DNA from: Nocardioides alpinus
GTDB taxonomy: Bacteria > Actinomycetota > Actinomycetes > Propionibacteriales > Nocardioidaceae
Length of the DNA: 64,000 nt
Assembly: GCF_900112035.1 (NCBI RefSeq)
Contig: NZ_FOKC01000012.1
Span: 62,001-126,000 of the forward strand
Direction: 5' to 3'
Position 1 is the stretch's first letter. Every line of letters starts with the position of its first letter. The notes under the pieces are model-generated. The model ran no database searches and was not told the DNA's origin. It saw only the letters and a list, made by a program, of their open reading frames with translations. Shown piece after piece: positions 51,314 through 59,411 of the stretch. The position numbers were made by a program, and so were the translations under genes.

Positions 51314-52858
51314 TCAGTCCAGGTAGTCGCGCAGGACCTGCGAGCGACTCGGGTGGCGCAGCTTGGACATCGTCTTCGACTCGATCTGACGGATCCGCTC
51401 GCGGGTCACGCCGTAGACCTTGCCGATCTCGTCCAGCGTCTTGGGCTGGCCGTCGGTCAGGCCGAACCGCATGGAGACCACGCCCGCCTCGCGCTCGGAG
51501 AGCGTGTCGAGCACCGCGTGCAGCTGCTCCTGGAGCAGCGTGAACGAGACCGCGTCGGCCGGGACGATCGCCTCGGAGTCCTCGATCAGGTCACCGAACT
51601 CGGAGTCGCCGTCCTCGCCGAGCGGCGTGTGCAGCGAGATGGGCTCGCGGCCGTACTTCTGGACCTCGATGACCTTCTCCGGGGTCATGTCGAGCTCCTT
51701 GGCCAGCTCCTCCGGGGTGGGCTCGCGGCCCAGGTCCTGGAGCATCTGGCGCTGGACGCGCGCGAGCTTGTTGATGACCTCGACCATGTGGACCGGGATG
51801 CGGATGGTGCGCGCCTGGTCGGCCATGGCTCGGGTGATCGCCTGCCGGATCCACCACGTGGCGTACGTCGAGAACTTGTAGCCCTTGGTGTAGTCGAACT
51901 TCTCGACCGCGCGGATCAGACCGAGGTTGCCCTCCTGGATCAGGTCCAGGAAGAGCATGCCGCGGCCGGTGTACCGCTTGGCGAGCGACACGACGAGTCG
52001 CAGGTTGGCCTCGAGGAGGTGGTTCTTGGCGCGACGACCGTCCTCCGAGATCCACTCGTACTCCTCGAGCATCTTGGGGCTGATCCGCCCGCCCTTGGCG
52101 AGCTTCTCCTCGGAGAAGAGACCGGCCTCGATGCGCTTGGCCAGCTCGACCTCCATCTCGGCGTTGAGGAGCGGGACCTTGCCGATCTGCTTGAGGTAGT
52201 CCTTGACCGGGTCGGCGGTGGCACCGGCCACCATGACCTGCTGCTCGGGCTCGTCGGTCTCGTCGGCCGCGGAGACGGTGAAGGCCTGCTTCTCGTCCTC
52301 CTTGATTGTCGGGTCCTTGGCCACGTCCTTCTCGAAGACCTCGTCCGGGATGTCCGGGAGCAGCTTCTTGCCGTCCGGACCGACCGCCGCAGTGGCGACG
52401 GCACCGAGGTCGACGACCGCGTCGGCGGAGCCGGCAGCGGCCTTCTTGGCCGGAGCCTTCTTCGCGGCCGCCTTCCTGGCGGGCGCGGCGGCCGTGGCGT
52501 CCGGGCTCGCCGTCGCCTTCTTCGCGGCGACCTTCTTGGCCGGAGCCTCGGAGGTCGCGGCGGTGGCCTTCTTCGCCGGCGCCTTCTTGGCAGCCGAGGA
52601 CGTCGCGGCGCGCTTGCTGGTGGCGGCGACCGCCCGCAGGCTGCTGGCGTCGATCTGGACAGAGATGCCGAGGCCGCTGAGGTGCACCAGGAGTGCCTTC
52701 AGGTGCTTGGGCTCGACCCCGGCCTCATCACTGGCGCGTCGCACGTCCACTGGGGACACGGTGCCGGTGGGGGTGCCACTGGCGACCAAGGCGGTGATGG
52801 AGGGGTGCGTGAGCACCTCTGCAGGGAGCAACTTGCGTGCGTGTGAGGACACGAACAC
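51314..52858 (-). CDS. sigA: Principal RNA polymerase sigma factor
   Basis: 514 residues, HrdB/SigA group 1. The N-terminal part (1-80) is followed by an Ala/Lys-rich segment with repeated KKAPAKK/AAKKA words (about 88-145), then region 1.2 (DPVKDYLKQIGKVPLL), region 2 (NLRLVVSLAKRYTGRG...TYATWWIRQAITRA, contacting -10), region 3 (LARVQRQMLQDLGREPTPEELA) and region 4 (TLDEIGKVYGVTRERIRQIESKTMSKLRHPSRSQ, HTH for -35). GTG at 52858 is given, but a GTG two codons later (52852) has GAGAG at better spacing. The TTGACA/TANNNT promoters in the window are its expected targets. Confidence 0.96.
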   Translation of the reverse strand: MFVSSHARKLLPAEVLTHPSITALVASGTPTGTVSPVDVRRASDEAGVEPKHLKALLVHLSGLGISVQIDASSLRAVAATSKRAATSSAAKKAPAKKATAATSEAPAKKVAAKKATASPDATAAAPARKAAAKKAPAKKAAAGSADAVVDLGAVATAAVGPDGKKLLPDIPDEVFEKDVAKDPTIKEDEKQAFTVSAADETDEPEQQVMVAGATADPVKDYLKQIGKVPLLNAEMEVELAKRIEAGLFSEEKLAKGGRISPKMLEEYEWISEDGRRAKNHLLEANLRLVVSLAKRYTGRGMLFLDLIQEGNLGLIRAVEKFDYTKGYKFSTYATWWIRQAITRAMADQARTIRIPVHMVEVINKLARVQRQMLQDLGREPTPEELAKELDMTPEKVIEVQKYGREPISLHTPLGEDGDSEFGDLIEDSEAIVPADAVSFTLLQEQLHAVLDTLSEREAGVVSMRFGLTDGQPKTLDEIGKVYGVTRERIRQIESKTMSKLRHPSRSQVLRDYLD

Positions 52859-52964
52859 CTCTCGTCGAACGACTTCGGGGCGCGGCGAGGCCCGGTGACG
52901 TCAAGAGCCGCACTGGTCATTCTGCCACGACCCTCCCCATGTGCCGACACCGGCAGGGCTGAGG

Positions 52965-53531
52965 TCAGTCGGACGACTTCGCGGCGGCCTTCTTGGCCTT
53001 CTTGAAGTCGCGCACCTTCTGCAGCGAGTCGGCGTCGACGACGTCGGCGACCGAGCGGTGGCCGTCGAGGGCGTAGTCACCGACCACGGACTCCCATCCC
53101 GCAGGGCGTACGCCGAGCTGCTTGGCGAGCAGCGCCACGAAGATCTGGGCCTTCTGCTTGCCGAAGCCGGGCAGCGACATGACGCGCTTGAGCAGGTCCT
53201 TGCCGTCGGACGCCTCGGTCCAGAGGCGCGACGCGTCCCCGCCGTAGGTCTCCTCGACGATGCGGGCCAGCTCCTGGAGCCTGGCCGCCATCGATCCCGG
53301 GAAACGGTGGATGGCCGGTGTCGTCGAGGCCATCGCCGCGAACTCCTCGGGGTCGGCTGCCGCGATGGCGTCCGGGGCGAACGTGCCGAAGCGGTCCAGC
53401 ACCTTGGCCGGGCCGCGGAAGGCGTGCTCCATGGGGTACTGCTGATCGAGCATCATCCCCGCCAGCAGGGCGAAGGAGGAGTCGTCGAGGACCTTGTCGG
53501 CGGCCGCGTCGCCGGTGATCTGGAAACCCAT
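52965..53531 (-). CDS. HhH-GPD base-excision DNA repair protein
   Basis: 188 residues of a short helix-hairpin-helix glycosylase-like family conserved in actinobacteria. Seen: FALLAGMMLDQQYPMEHAFRGP near the N-terminus and the hairpin LPGFGKQKAQIFVALLAKQLGV near 125-146. The C-terminus is Lys-rich. The catalytic Asp position of Nth/MutY-type enzymes and an Fe-S loop are not evident, so the activity is uncertain. The start at MGFQITGDAAAD is chosen; a further 23 upstream codons look non-coding. Confidence 0.82.
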   Translation of the reverse strand: MGFQITGDAAADKVLDDSSFALLAGMMLDQQYPMEHAFRGPAKVLDRFGTFAPDAIAAADPEEFAAMASTTPAIHRFPGSMAARLQELARIVEETYGGDASRLWTEASDGKDLLKRVMSLPGFGKQKAQIFVALLAKQLGVRPAGWESVVGDYALDGHRSVADVVDADSLQKVRDFKKAKKAAAKSSD

Positions 53532-53569
53532 GGGCCCATCATCGCCCACGACCCGGCACCGGCCGAGCC

Positions 53570-53971
53570 CTACTGCGCCTTGACCGCCAGGACGGGGCAC
53601 GGGGCGTCGAGCAGCACGCGCTGGGCGTTGCTGCCGAGGATGAGCTTGCCGACGGGCGAGCGACGGCGCAGGCCGATGACCAGCAGCTCGGCGTTGTTGG
53701 CCTCGGCGATGCTGATCAGGTCCTCGGCCGGCTCGAAGCCGCGCACCAGCTGGCGGATGTCGTGCTCGACACCGGCCTCGTCGAGGGTCGCCTTGATGCC
53801 CGCCAGGTCGCCCTCCGCGGCGCGTGCCGCCGGGCCGTCGAACTCATGGCCCCCGCGGTGGGAGTTCACCACGACCAGCTTGCTGCCTCGCAGCTTCGCC
53901 TCGTTGATGCCAGCGGCGAGGGCGGCTTCGCCCTCCGGCTTGGGGACGTACCCGACGACAACGGTGCCCAT
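53570..53971 (-). CDS. Universal stress protein (UspA family)
   Basis: 133 residues, a single Usp domain. The ATP-binding signature G-2x-G-9x-G-S/T has an altered form, GLRRRSPVGKLILGSNAQRVLL near the C-terminus; the N-terminal strand is TVVVGYVPKPEGEAAL. GGAGA lies 5 nt before the ATG. It precedes the HhH-GPD gene by 38 bp on the same strand. Role probably dormancy or stress related, as for the family. Confidence 0.9.
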   Translation of the reverse strand: MGTVVVGYVPKPEGEAALAAGINEAKLRGSKLVVVNSHRGGHEFDGPAARAAEGDLAGIKATLDEAGVEHDIRQLVRGFEPAEDLISIAEANNAELLVIGLRRRSPVGKLILGSNAQRVLLDAPCPVLAVKAQ

Positions 53972-54095
53972 GGTGTCTCCTCTCGGGGCCCCGGCGACAC
54001 GCCGCAGGCCTGTTGGCACCGTAACGGAAACGTGCGGTCTTGGGCAGCCTGTGGAGAGGCGCGTCGGACCCCTTCGGGTGGGGCAGGGTGGGTCG

Positions 54096-54524
54096 GTGGC
54101 ACTTCATCCGGGGCTGCAGGCACCCATCGACCGGCACACGCACCGCGTGCTGCGCGCCGCGACACTGCAGCTGGTCGAGGGCGAGACCCGGCGCCGCTTC
54201 CCCACCGCCCTGCATGCCGGCGAGCCGGGAAGGAGCGTCACCCACGTCGAGGACCCGCCTCTGTTGGACGCCGGCCTGCGCGCCGACGTCGCCCTGGCCC
54301 TCCTGCGCCACGCGGCGGCCCTGACGCCACGCCCCTACCTGTGGCTCACGCGTGCGGGTGAGCCGACCCCGCACGACGACGACCTGCGGTGGCTCGGCCC
54401 GACCGCGTGGGCGGGCGCGAGCCTCGGCTCGCCCGCCCGGCTGGTCGTGGTGACGCGTCGCGGTTGGTTCGACCCGGTGAGCGACGTACGCCGTGAGTGG
54501 CGGCGGCTGCGGCGGCGGAGCTGA
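54096..54524 (+). CDS. Conserved hypothetical protein
   Basis: 142 residues if started at GTG 54096. It contains HTHRVLRAATLQLVEGETRRRFPTALHAGEPGRSVTHVEDPPLLDAGLRADVALALLRHAAAL and ends LVVVTRRGWFDPVSDVRREWRRLRRR. This looks like a real soluble protein, with strong G/C codon third positions and a family-like appearance in actinobacteria, but I assign no function. The start is uncertain; GGGGCAGGGTGG upstream is only a weak ribosome site. It converges on the GCS2 ligase gene across a tandem repeat. Confidence 0.65.
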   Translation: MALHPGLQAPIDRHTHRVLRAATLQLVEGETRRRFPTALHAGEPGRSVTHVEDPPLLDAGLRADVALALLRHAAALTPRPYLWLTRAGEPTPHDDDLRWLGPTAWAGASLGSPARLVVVTRRGWFDPVSDVRREWRRLRRRS

Positions 54525-54552
54525 GCCGCGACCTTGGCGACACCGCGCGTGG

Positions 54553-54786
54553 AGGTGGCGGCACATCGCACTCCGGACAGCCCATCAGCCGCAACCTGCC
54601 GCCACCATGGCGGCGTACGACAACCCCGCCACCGAACCAGGTGTCGCGCGCCGCCACCCTCACGCAGCGGCTTGGCGAGGTGGCGGCACATCGCACTCCG
54701 CGCAGCCGAACAACCGCAACCTGCCGCCACCCTGGCGGCGTACGACAACCCCGCCACCGAACCAGATGTCGCGCGCCGCCACCCTC
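54553..54786. repeat. Tandem repeat of 125-bp period with internal inverted repeats
   Basis: Two adjacent copies: the first from 54553 to 54661, the second from 54678 to 54786, exactly 125 bp apart and identical over long blocks (the GGTGGCGGCACATCGCACTCC block and the block from GGCGGCGTACGACAACCCCG on). Each copy has GGTGGCGGCA near its left end and TGCCGCCACC in its middle, plus CGCCGCCACC at its right end, so alternative hairpins can form. It fills the 285-bp gap between two convergent genes. The variable positions (such as ACCATGG versus ACCCTGG) show that the copies have had time to diverge. Confidence 0.85.
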
Positions 54787-54809
54787 AGAAGAGGCGCCGC
54801 AGCCGGAGC

Positions 54810-56273
54810 TCAGTCCCAGAGGTGGACGGGCTCGTTGCTGTGCATCCGGTCGCGGTAGTCGAGCAGGGTGGCCCGCAACGCGTCGAAGCGGTCCTCTCCC
54901 CCGCGCTCGCGGACCCGCTCGACGAACCACGCGGCACCGCTCGTCTCCTGCAGGCAGCGCTGCTCGATGATGCCGAGGTAGCGGTCGCTCTCCTCGGACG
55001 GCACGCCCCACGAGTCGAGACCCGCCTTGGCCATCGGCAGCAGGCGTCGCAGCACCAGCTCCGTGGCGCGGACCTGCCCGACGCCGGGCCAGTAGACCTG
55101 TGCCTCGACGCCCATCTGGGCAGCGACGTGGAAGTTCTCCTCGGCGGCCGAGAAGGACATCTGCGACCACAGCGGTCGCTCGCTCTCGGCGAGGTAGCGC
55201 ACGAGGCCGAACCAGAGTGCCGCGTTGGCGATCGTGTCGGCCACCGTGGGCCCGGCAGCGAGCAGCCGGTTCTCGACGCGGAGGTGGGGTACGCCGTCCG
55301 CGACGTCGTAGACGGGTCGGTTCCAGCGGTAGATCGTGCCGTTGTGGAGCCGGAGCTCGTGCAGCAGCGGGGTGCCACCGGACTCCAGCACCTCGAGCGG
55401 GTCCTCCTCGTCGGTGACCGGCAGGAGGGCCGGGAAGTAGCGGACGTTCTCCTCGAAGAGGTCGAAGACGGACGTGATCCAGCGCTCGCCGAACCACACC
55501 CGGGGCCGGACGCCCTGCGCCTTCAGCTCCTCGCTGCGGGTGTCGGTCGCCTGCTCGAAGAGCGGGATGCGGGTCTCGCGCCAGAGCTCCTTGCCCAGCA
55601 GGAACGGCGAGTTCGCCGACACCGCGACCTGGATGCCGGCGATCGCCTGGGCGGCGTTCCAGTAGGCGCCGAACTGGTCCGGCGAGGTCTGCACGTGGAA
55701 CTGGGTGCTGGTGCACGCCGCCTCGGGGACGATGGAGTCCGCGGTCGTGGTCAGCCGCTCGCGACCCGAGATGCTGATCGTGATGTCCTCGCCGCGGGCG
55801 GCGAGGATCTGCTCGGACAGCAGCTTGTAGCGCGGGTTGGAGCTCAGGGAGTCGAGGGTCATGTGGCCCTCGGCGAGCGTCGGCAGGATGCCGATCATCA
55901 CCTGGTGGGCCCCGACCTTGGCGGCCTTCTCCTCGGCGTCGTTGAGCGAGCGCCGCAGGCTGTTCTCGAAGGTCGACAGGCCGCCCTCGCGCAGCTTCGC
56001 GGGCGCGAGGTTGATCTCGATGTTGAACTGCCCGAGCTCGGTCTGGAAGTCAGGGTCGGCGATGGCCTCGAGGACCTCGGCGTTCTTGAGGGCCGGGTCG
56101 CCCGCGTCGTCGATGAGGTTGAGCTCCATCTCGAGCCCGGTCATGGGGTCGTCGGTGTCGAAGCGCGCCTCGCGGAGCATCCGGGCGAACACGTCGAGGT
56201 TGCGGCGCACCTTCTCGCGGTGCCGCGTCCGGTCGGCCCGGCTGAACTCCTGCTGGTCGACCTCTTCACCCAT
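54810..56273 (-). CDS. Glutamate--cysteine ligase family protein (GCS2-like)
   Basis: 487 residues of the GCS2/EgtA-like carboxylate-amine ligase family. Signature: GLEMELNLID (Glu metal ligands, near 46-55), FQTELGQFNIEINLAP, SISGRERLTTTADSIVPEAACTSTQFHVQTSPDQF and LRVENRLLAAGPTVAD. Joins glutamate to an amine such as cysteine using ATP. In actinobacteria without glutathione this clade's product is unproven; the ergothioneine enzyme EgtA is related, but no egt genes are here. The ATG lies 6 nt from the -10 hexamer TAGGGT (56280-56285), so leaderless. Confidence 0.88.
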   Translation of the reverse strand: MGEEVDQQEFSRADRTRHREKVRRNLDVFARMLREARFDTDDPMTGLEMELNLIDDAGDPALKNAEVLEAIADPDFQTELGQFNIEINLAPAKLREGGLSTFENSLRRSLNDAEEKAAKVGAHQVMIGILPTLAEGHMTLDSLSSNPRYKLLSEQILAARGEDITISISGRERLTTTADSIVPEAACTSTQFHVQTSPDQFGAYWNAAQAIAGIQVAVSANSPFLLGKELWRETRIPLFEQATDTRSEELKAQGVRPRVWFGERWITSVFDLFEENVRYFPALLPVTDEEDPLEVLESGGTPLLHELRLHNGTIYRWNRPVYDVADGVPHLRVENRLLAAGPTVADTIANAALWFGLVRYLAESERPLWSQMSFSAAEENFHVAAQMGVEAQVYWPGVGQVRATELVLRRLLPMAKAGLDSWGVPSEESDRYLGIIEQRCLQETSGAAWFVERVRERGGEDRFDALRATLLDYRDRMHSNEPVHLWD

Positions 56274-56338
56274 GACGGCACCCTAGCCACGCGGCGACAC
56301 CGCGGGAACCATCCCGAAGGGCTGGTCAGTCCGTGGAC

Positions 56339-57337
56339 TCATGCGGCGGGGTCGGCGGTCCCTCCCAGCGCGGGCCGCAGCGACTCCCACGAGTCGGGCG
56401 AGGTCGCCGACTCGAGCAGCTGCACGACGAGCGTGGCCAGCGTATGGGCGCGGTCGACCTCGTGGCACCGGTCGACGGCGCACCACGCGAGAGCACCGTC
56501 GCCCACCAGCCAGGCGGCGAAGGCCAGCACCGCAGCGGGGGCGGCGACGTGCGGGACCGGGAGGCGGCGTACGGCGTCGGACCAGAGGTCGACGGCCCTG
56601 CGCGCGTCGGGGCGGGTGAGCCACACCCACGCCTCGTCGCGCCGGTCTCCTGCGACGACGGAGACCGCCACCGACGCGAGCTCTGCATCCGAGAACGTGG
56701 TCCCGTGCTCGACGTGCCGCCGGACGAGCGCCACGACGGCGCCGGCGGGGAGGAAGGCCGCGGAGTCCAGCTCGGCACTGACTCGACCCACAGACGCCGC
56801 GTCGGGCGCGATGGTGGCGCGCAACGCCTCCCGGCTGGCGTGGGTCACCCGGCCGTCGAAGACACCCTGGGCGGTGAAGCGGTGCTCGTCGAGGGCGAAC
56901 CGGATGCCCCGGTAGGCAGCGAGCGGGGCGCCGGGCAGGACAGCGAACCAGTGGTGGTCGTGGACGCGGATCACCTCGCGCACCGTGATGCCGGCTGCGG
57001 TGAACTCCTCGTGGAGCGACCAGGCAGCCTCGTCCGCCACGGTCGTGTCGTCGTCGTAGACGACCACGATCACCTCCTCGACGCCGTTGCGGCGGGCCGG
57101 CCGGAGCAGGGCCTCGACCACGTCGTCGACGTCGTCGACGTCGTGGGGCAGGTCGACGCGGGCGTGCATGCCACCACCCGCCCCGATGCTCACCATGACC
57201 ACCGACCTCTCCGGGACGAACCCGAGGGCGAGCGGGACGAACGCAGCGATGTCATCGGGCGTGCGCGCCCGCATCCGGGTGGTTGGGAGGTCGGTCGGGG
57301 GCCGGCCGGGGGCTGGGGTGCGGTCTGTGGGGTCCAT
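56339..57337 (-). CDS. DUF4192 protein
   Basis: 332 residues: RARTPDDIAAFVPLALGFVPERSVVMVSIG at the N-terminus, the core VVYDDDTTVADEAAWSLHEEF and VREVIRVHDHHWFAVLPG, and a C-terminal helical region with WVWLTRPDARRAVDLWSDAVR and AFAAWLVGDGALAWCAVDRC. This is the actinobacterial DUF4192 family, of unknown function. It is divergent from dinB and upstream of the GCS2 ligase on the same strand. The gap to dinB contains an inverted repeat that could govern both. Confidence 0.88.
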   Translation of the reverse strand: MDPTDRTPAPGRPPTDLPTTRMRARTPDDIAAFVPLALGFVPERSVVMVSIGAGGGMHARVDLPHDVDDVDDVVEALLRPARRNGVEEVIVVVYDDDTTVADEAAWSLHEEFTAAGITVREVIRVHDHHWFAVLPGAPLAAYRGIRFALDEHRFTAQGVFDGRVTHASREALRATIAPDAASVGRVSAELDSAAFLPAGAVVALVRRHVEHGTTFSDAELASVAVSVVAGDRRDEAWVWLTRPDARRAVDLWSDAVRRLPVPHVAAPAAVLAFAAWLVGDGALAWCAVDRCHEVDRAHTLATLVVQLLESATSPDSWESLRPALGGTADPAA

Positions 57338-57367
57338 GAGGGGACGGTTCCCGCGGGCACCGACGCT

Positions 57368-57416
57368 CCACGCCCCGCCGGCTCACCCCCTGTGGACGAC
57401 AGCCTGCGGGGCGTGG
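57368..57416. promoter_or_regulatory. 11-bp inverted repeat in the dinB/DUF4192 divergent region
   Basis: CCACGCCCCGC (57368-57378) and GCGGGGCGTGG (57406-57416) are perfect complements separated by 27 nt. The spacer contains TGTGGACGA (57391-57399), one base away from the reverse complement of the actinobacterial DnaA box; a second similar word, TGTGGATGC, follows at 57418-57426. No LexA box is present in this region. Confidence 0.5.
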
Positions 57417-57450
57417 CTGTGGATGCTTCGTGGGCTGCGACAATGCGCTG

Positions 57451-58752
57451 ATGCGCTCCACCGCGTCGATCCTCCACCTGGACCTGGACGCCTTCTTCGC
57501 CGCCGTGGAGCAGCGCGACAAGCCGTCCCTGCGCGGCAAGCCGGTCATCGTCGGCGGCACCGGCGGACGCGGCGTGGTGGCCACGGCGTCGTACGAGGCC
57601 CGCGTCTTCGGCGTGGGATCGGCCATGTCGGGACGGGAGGCGCGGGCGCGGTGCCCGAACGCCGCCTTCCTCAGCGGGCGCTTCCACGCCTACCGCGAGA
57701 CGAGCACCCGGGTCATGGAGGTCCTGCGCGACCTGTCCCCGCTGGTGGAGCCGCTGTCGCTCGACGAGGCCTTCGTCGACCTCTCCGCCGCCGACCTCCC
57801 CGACCTCGAGGTCGCCACCGTCACCGAGGCCGGCGAGCGGCTGCGCCGGCGCGTGCAGGAGGTCACCGGTGGACTGACCGCGACGGTCGGCATCGCGTCA
57901 TCGAAGTTCCTCGCCAAGGTCGCCAGCGAGCTCGACAAGCCCGACGGGATGACCGTCGTGCCGCCGGGTGCCGAGCTCGACCTGCTGCGACCGATGAAGG
58001 TCACGGTCATCCCCGGCGTCGGCCCCGTGACGGCGGAGCGGCTGCGGCGCGCGGGTATCCACACGATCGCCGAGCTCGAGCTGGTCAGCGAGGACGAGCT
58101 CGTCCGCATCGTGGGCCAGGCCCACGGGCACGGGCTCTGGCAGCTCGCCAGGGCACAGGACTCGCGCCCGGTCCTCGCGGAGCGGGAGACCAAGTCGATC
58201 AGCGTCGAGGGCACCTACGACAACGACCTCAACGACCGCAAGCTCATGGAGGGGCTGCTGACCCGGCAGGCCAAGGACGTCGGCACCCGGATGCGCAAGA
58301 ACGGCTTCTCGGGTCGCACCGTCTCGATCAAGGTGCGGCTGCACGACTTCACGACGCTGAGCCGGTCGAGCACCCTCAGCAGCCCCACCGACGACGGCGC
58401 CACCATCGGTCGGGTGGCGCGTTCGCTGCTGGGCGACCTCGACACGACGGGTGGGGTGCGGCTGCTGGGCGTCGGCGTCTCCGGCCTGGCCGACTGGGTG
58501 CAGGAGGACCTGTTCGGCGAGACCGCCGACGAGGAGGAGATCGAGGTGGTCCTGCCGGAGCCACCCCGCCGCAGCTGGCCTCCGGGCGCGGACGTGGTGC
58601 ACGACGACATGGGGCAGGGCTGGGTCTGGGGCTCGGGCTCCGGCGTGGTCACGGTGCGCTTCGAGACGGCCGCGACCCCACCCGGGCCCGTACGCAGCTT
58701 CAAGGCCGACGACCCGGCCCTGCACCGCCTCGAACCACCCGTCGAGTCCTGA
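57451..58752 (+). CDS. dinB: DNA polymerase IV (Y family)
   Basis: 433-residue translesion polymerase. Catalytic acidic residues are in HLDLDAFFAAVEQ (N-terminus) and SLDEAFVDL near residue 108, and the steric-gate and little-finger regions follow (NGFSGRTVSIKVRLHDFTTLSRS). The C-terminal 70 residues (DVVHDDMGQGWVWGSGSGVVTVRFETAATPPGPVRSF) form an extra small domain common in actinobacterial DinB. No beta-clamp-binding motif of QLxLF type is obvious except perhaps QEDLFG. The ATG lies 6 nt after GACAAT, a probable -10. A strong terminator follows. Confidence 0.95.
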   Translation: MRSTASILHLDLDAFFAAVEQRDKPSLRGKPVIVGGTGGRGVVATASYEARVFGVGSAMSGREARARCPNAAFLSGRFHAYRETSTRVMEVLRDLSPLVEPLSLDEAFVDLSAADLPDLEVATVTEAGERLRRRVQEVTGGLTATVGIASSKFLAKVASELDKPDGMTVVPPGAELDLLRPMKVTVIPGVGPVTAERLRRAGIHTIAELELVSEDELVRIVGQAHGHGLWQLARAQDSRPVLAERETKSISVEGTYDNDLNDRKLMEGLLTRQAKDVGTRMRKNGFSGRTVSIKVRLHDFTTLSRSSTLSSPTDDGATIGRVARSLLGDLDTTGGVRLLGVGVSGLADWVQEDLFGETADEEEIEVVLPEPPRRSWPPGADVVHDDMGQGWVWGSGSGVVTVRFETAATPPGPVRSFKADDPALHRLEPPVES

Positions 58753-58880
58753 CCGCGACGGACGCACGCGGCCCGCACGCACGCACCCCGCATGCACGCA
58801 CCCCGCACGTCGTGCGATGTTCACCGCTGCGGGCTTGCGATCCCCCGACCGGCTCAGGCAGCCTCGGTGGTGGAACAGGT

Positions 58881-58919
58881 CGAGGGGCTCCCGATGGTAT
58901 GAGCATCAGGAGCCCCTCG
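58881..58919 (+). terminator. Strong stem-loop terminator after dinB
   Basis: 11-bp perfect stem CGAGGGGCTCC (58881-58891)/GGAGCCCCTCG (58909-58919), extended after one mismatch by GATG/CATC, with a 7-nt loop. It lies 129 bp after the dinB stop. No U-tract follows. Confidence 0.8.
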
Positions 58920-59334
58920 GTTGCGACCGGGGTGGTGACGTCCGGTCCATCGCACCGATGCCCCAGCCTCCACAGTCCCCGTCACCGGGCCTGCGCGGCG
59001 AGCAAGCTCGCCGGGTGTGGCTGTTCTTCCGATCCGATCCCCGACTCCGCCGGAGCGGCTTCGGTAGGGAGAGTTCTATGCCCGCCGGACCACCCGCCGC
59101 AAGGGGTCCCGACGACAAACCTGTGGTCCCACAGGGTTCCCCACAGAACTTCCTCCCTGCTCCACAGGCAGGCGCCCCTCCCTCCACAGGCGCGCGCTTC
59201 GCCGGGACGACCCTCCGCGCATGTTCCCGGTGCCACGGGGAACCCCTGAGAAGTCCCTGAGAGTTCGTAGATCGTGCAACTACCGGGACCGCCTGCTCGT
59301 CAAGGCAGATGAAGGCACCGAAGAAATCCGTTCG

Positions 59335-59360
59335 GGAATCCCGCTACGGATACAGGCGTT
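59335..59360 (+). promoter_or_regulatory. Sigma-R/SigH-type promoter before the group 2 sigma gene
   Basis: GGAAT (59335-59339), an 18-nt spacer and GTT (59358-59360) match exactly the GGAAT-N18-GTT consensus of the ECF thiol-stress sigma factors (Streptomyces sigma-R, mycobacterial SigH). The start codon lies at 59412, leaving a leader of about 45 nt with a ribosome site. A second, weaker ECF-like pair (GGGAACC near 59240, GTT near 59265) lies upstream. Confidence 0.7.
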
Positions 59361-59411
59361 GGAACAGATGTGCGGCACAGGGGTTGGTCGCACGAGGAGC
59401 TGGAGGACGAG

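Larger units (their letters stand above)
58753..59411. other. 659-bp non-coding region between dinB and the group 2 sigma gene
   Basis: The longest gene-free stretch in the window. In order: short direct repeats with a CACGCACCCCGCA core (58775-58810), the dinB terminator hairpin (58881-58919), a series of CCACAG words (58966-59188) including the palindrome CCTGTGG-TC-CCACAGG (59120-59135) and TTCCCCACA (59137-59145), and the sigma-R-type promoter. No convincing ORF or known ncRNA fold was recognised. Confidence 0.6.

Noticed and set aside
58966..59188. Possible replication origin
   Set aside because: No dnaA, dnaN or recF nearby, box matches are imperfect, and the surrounding genes are not typical of oriC.
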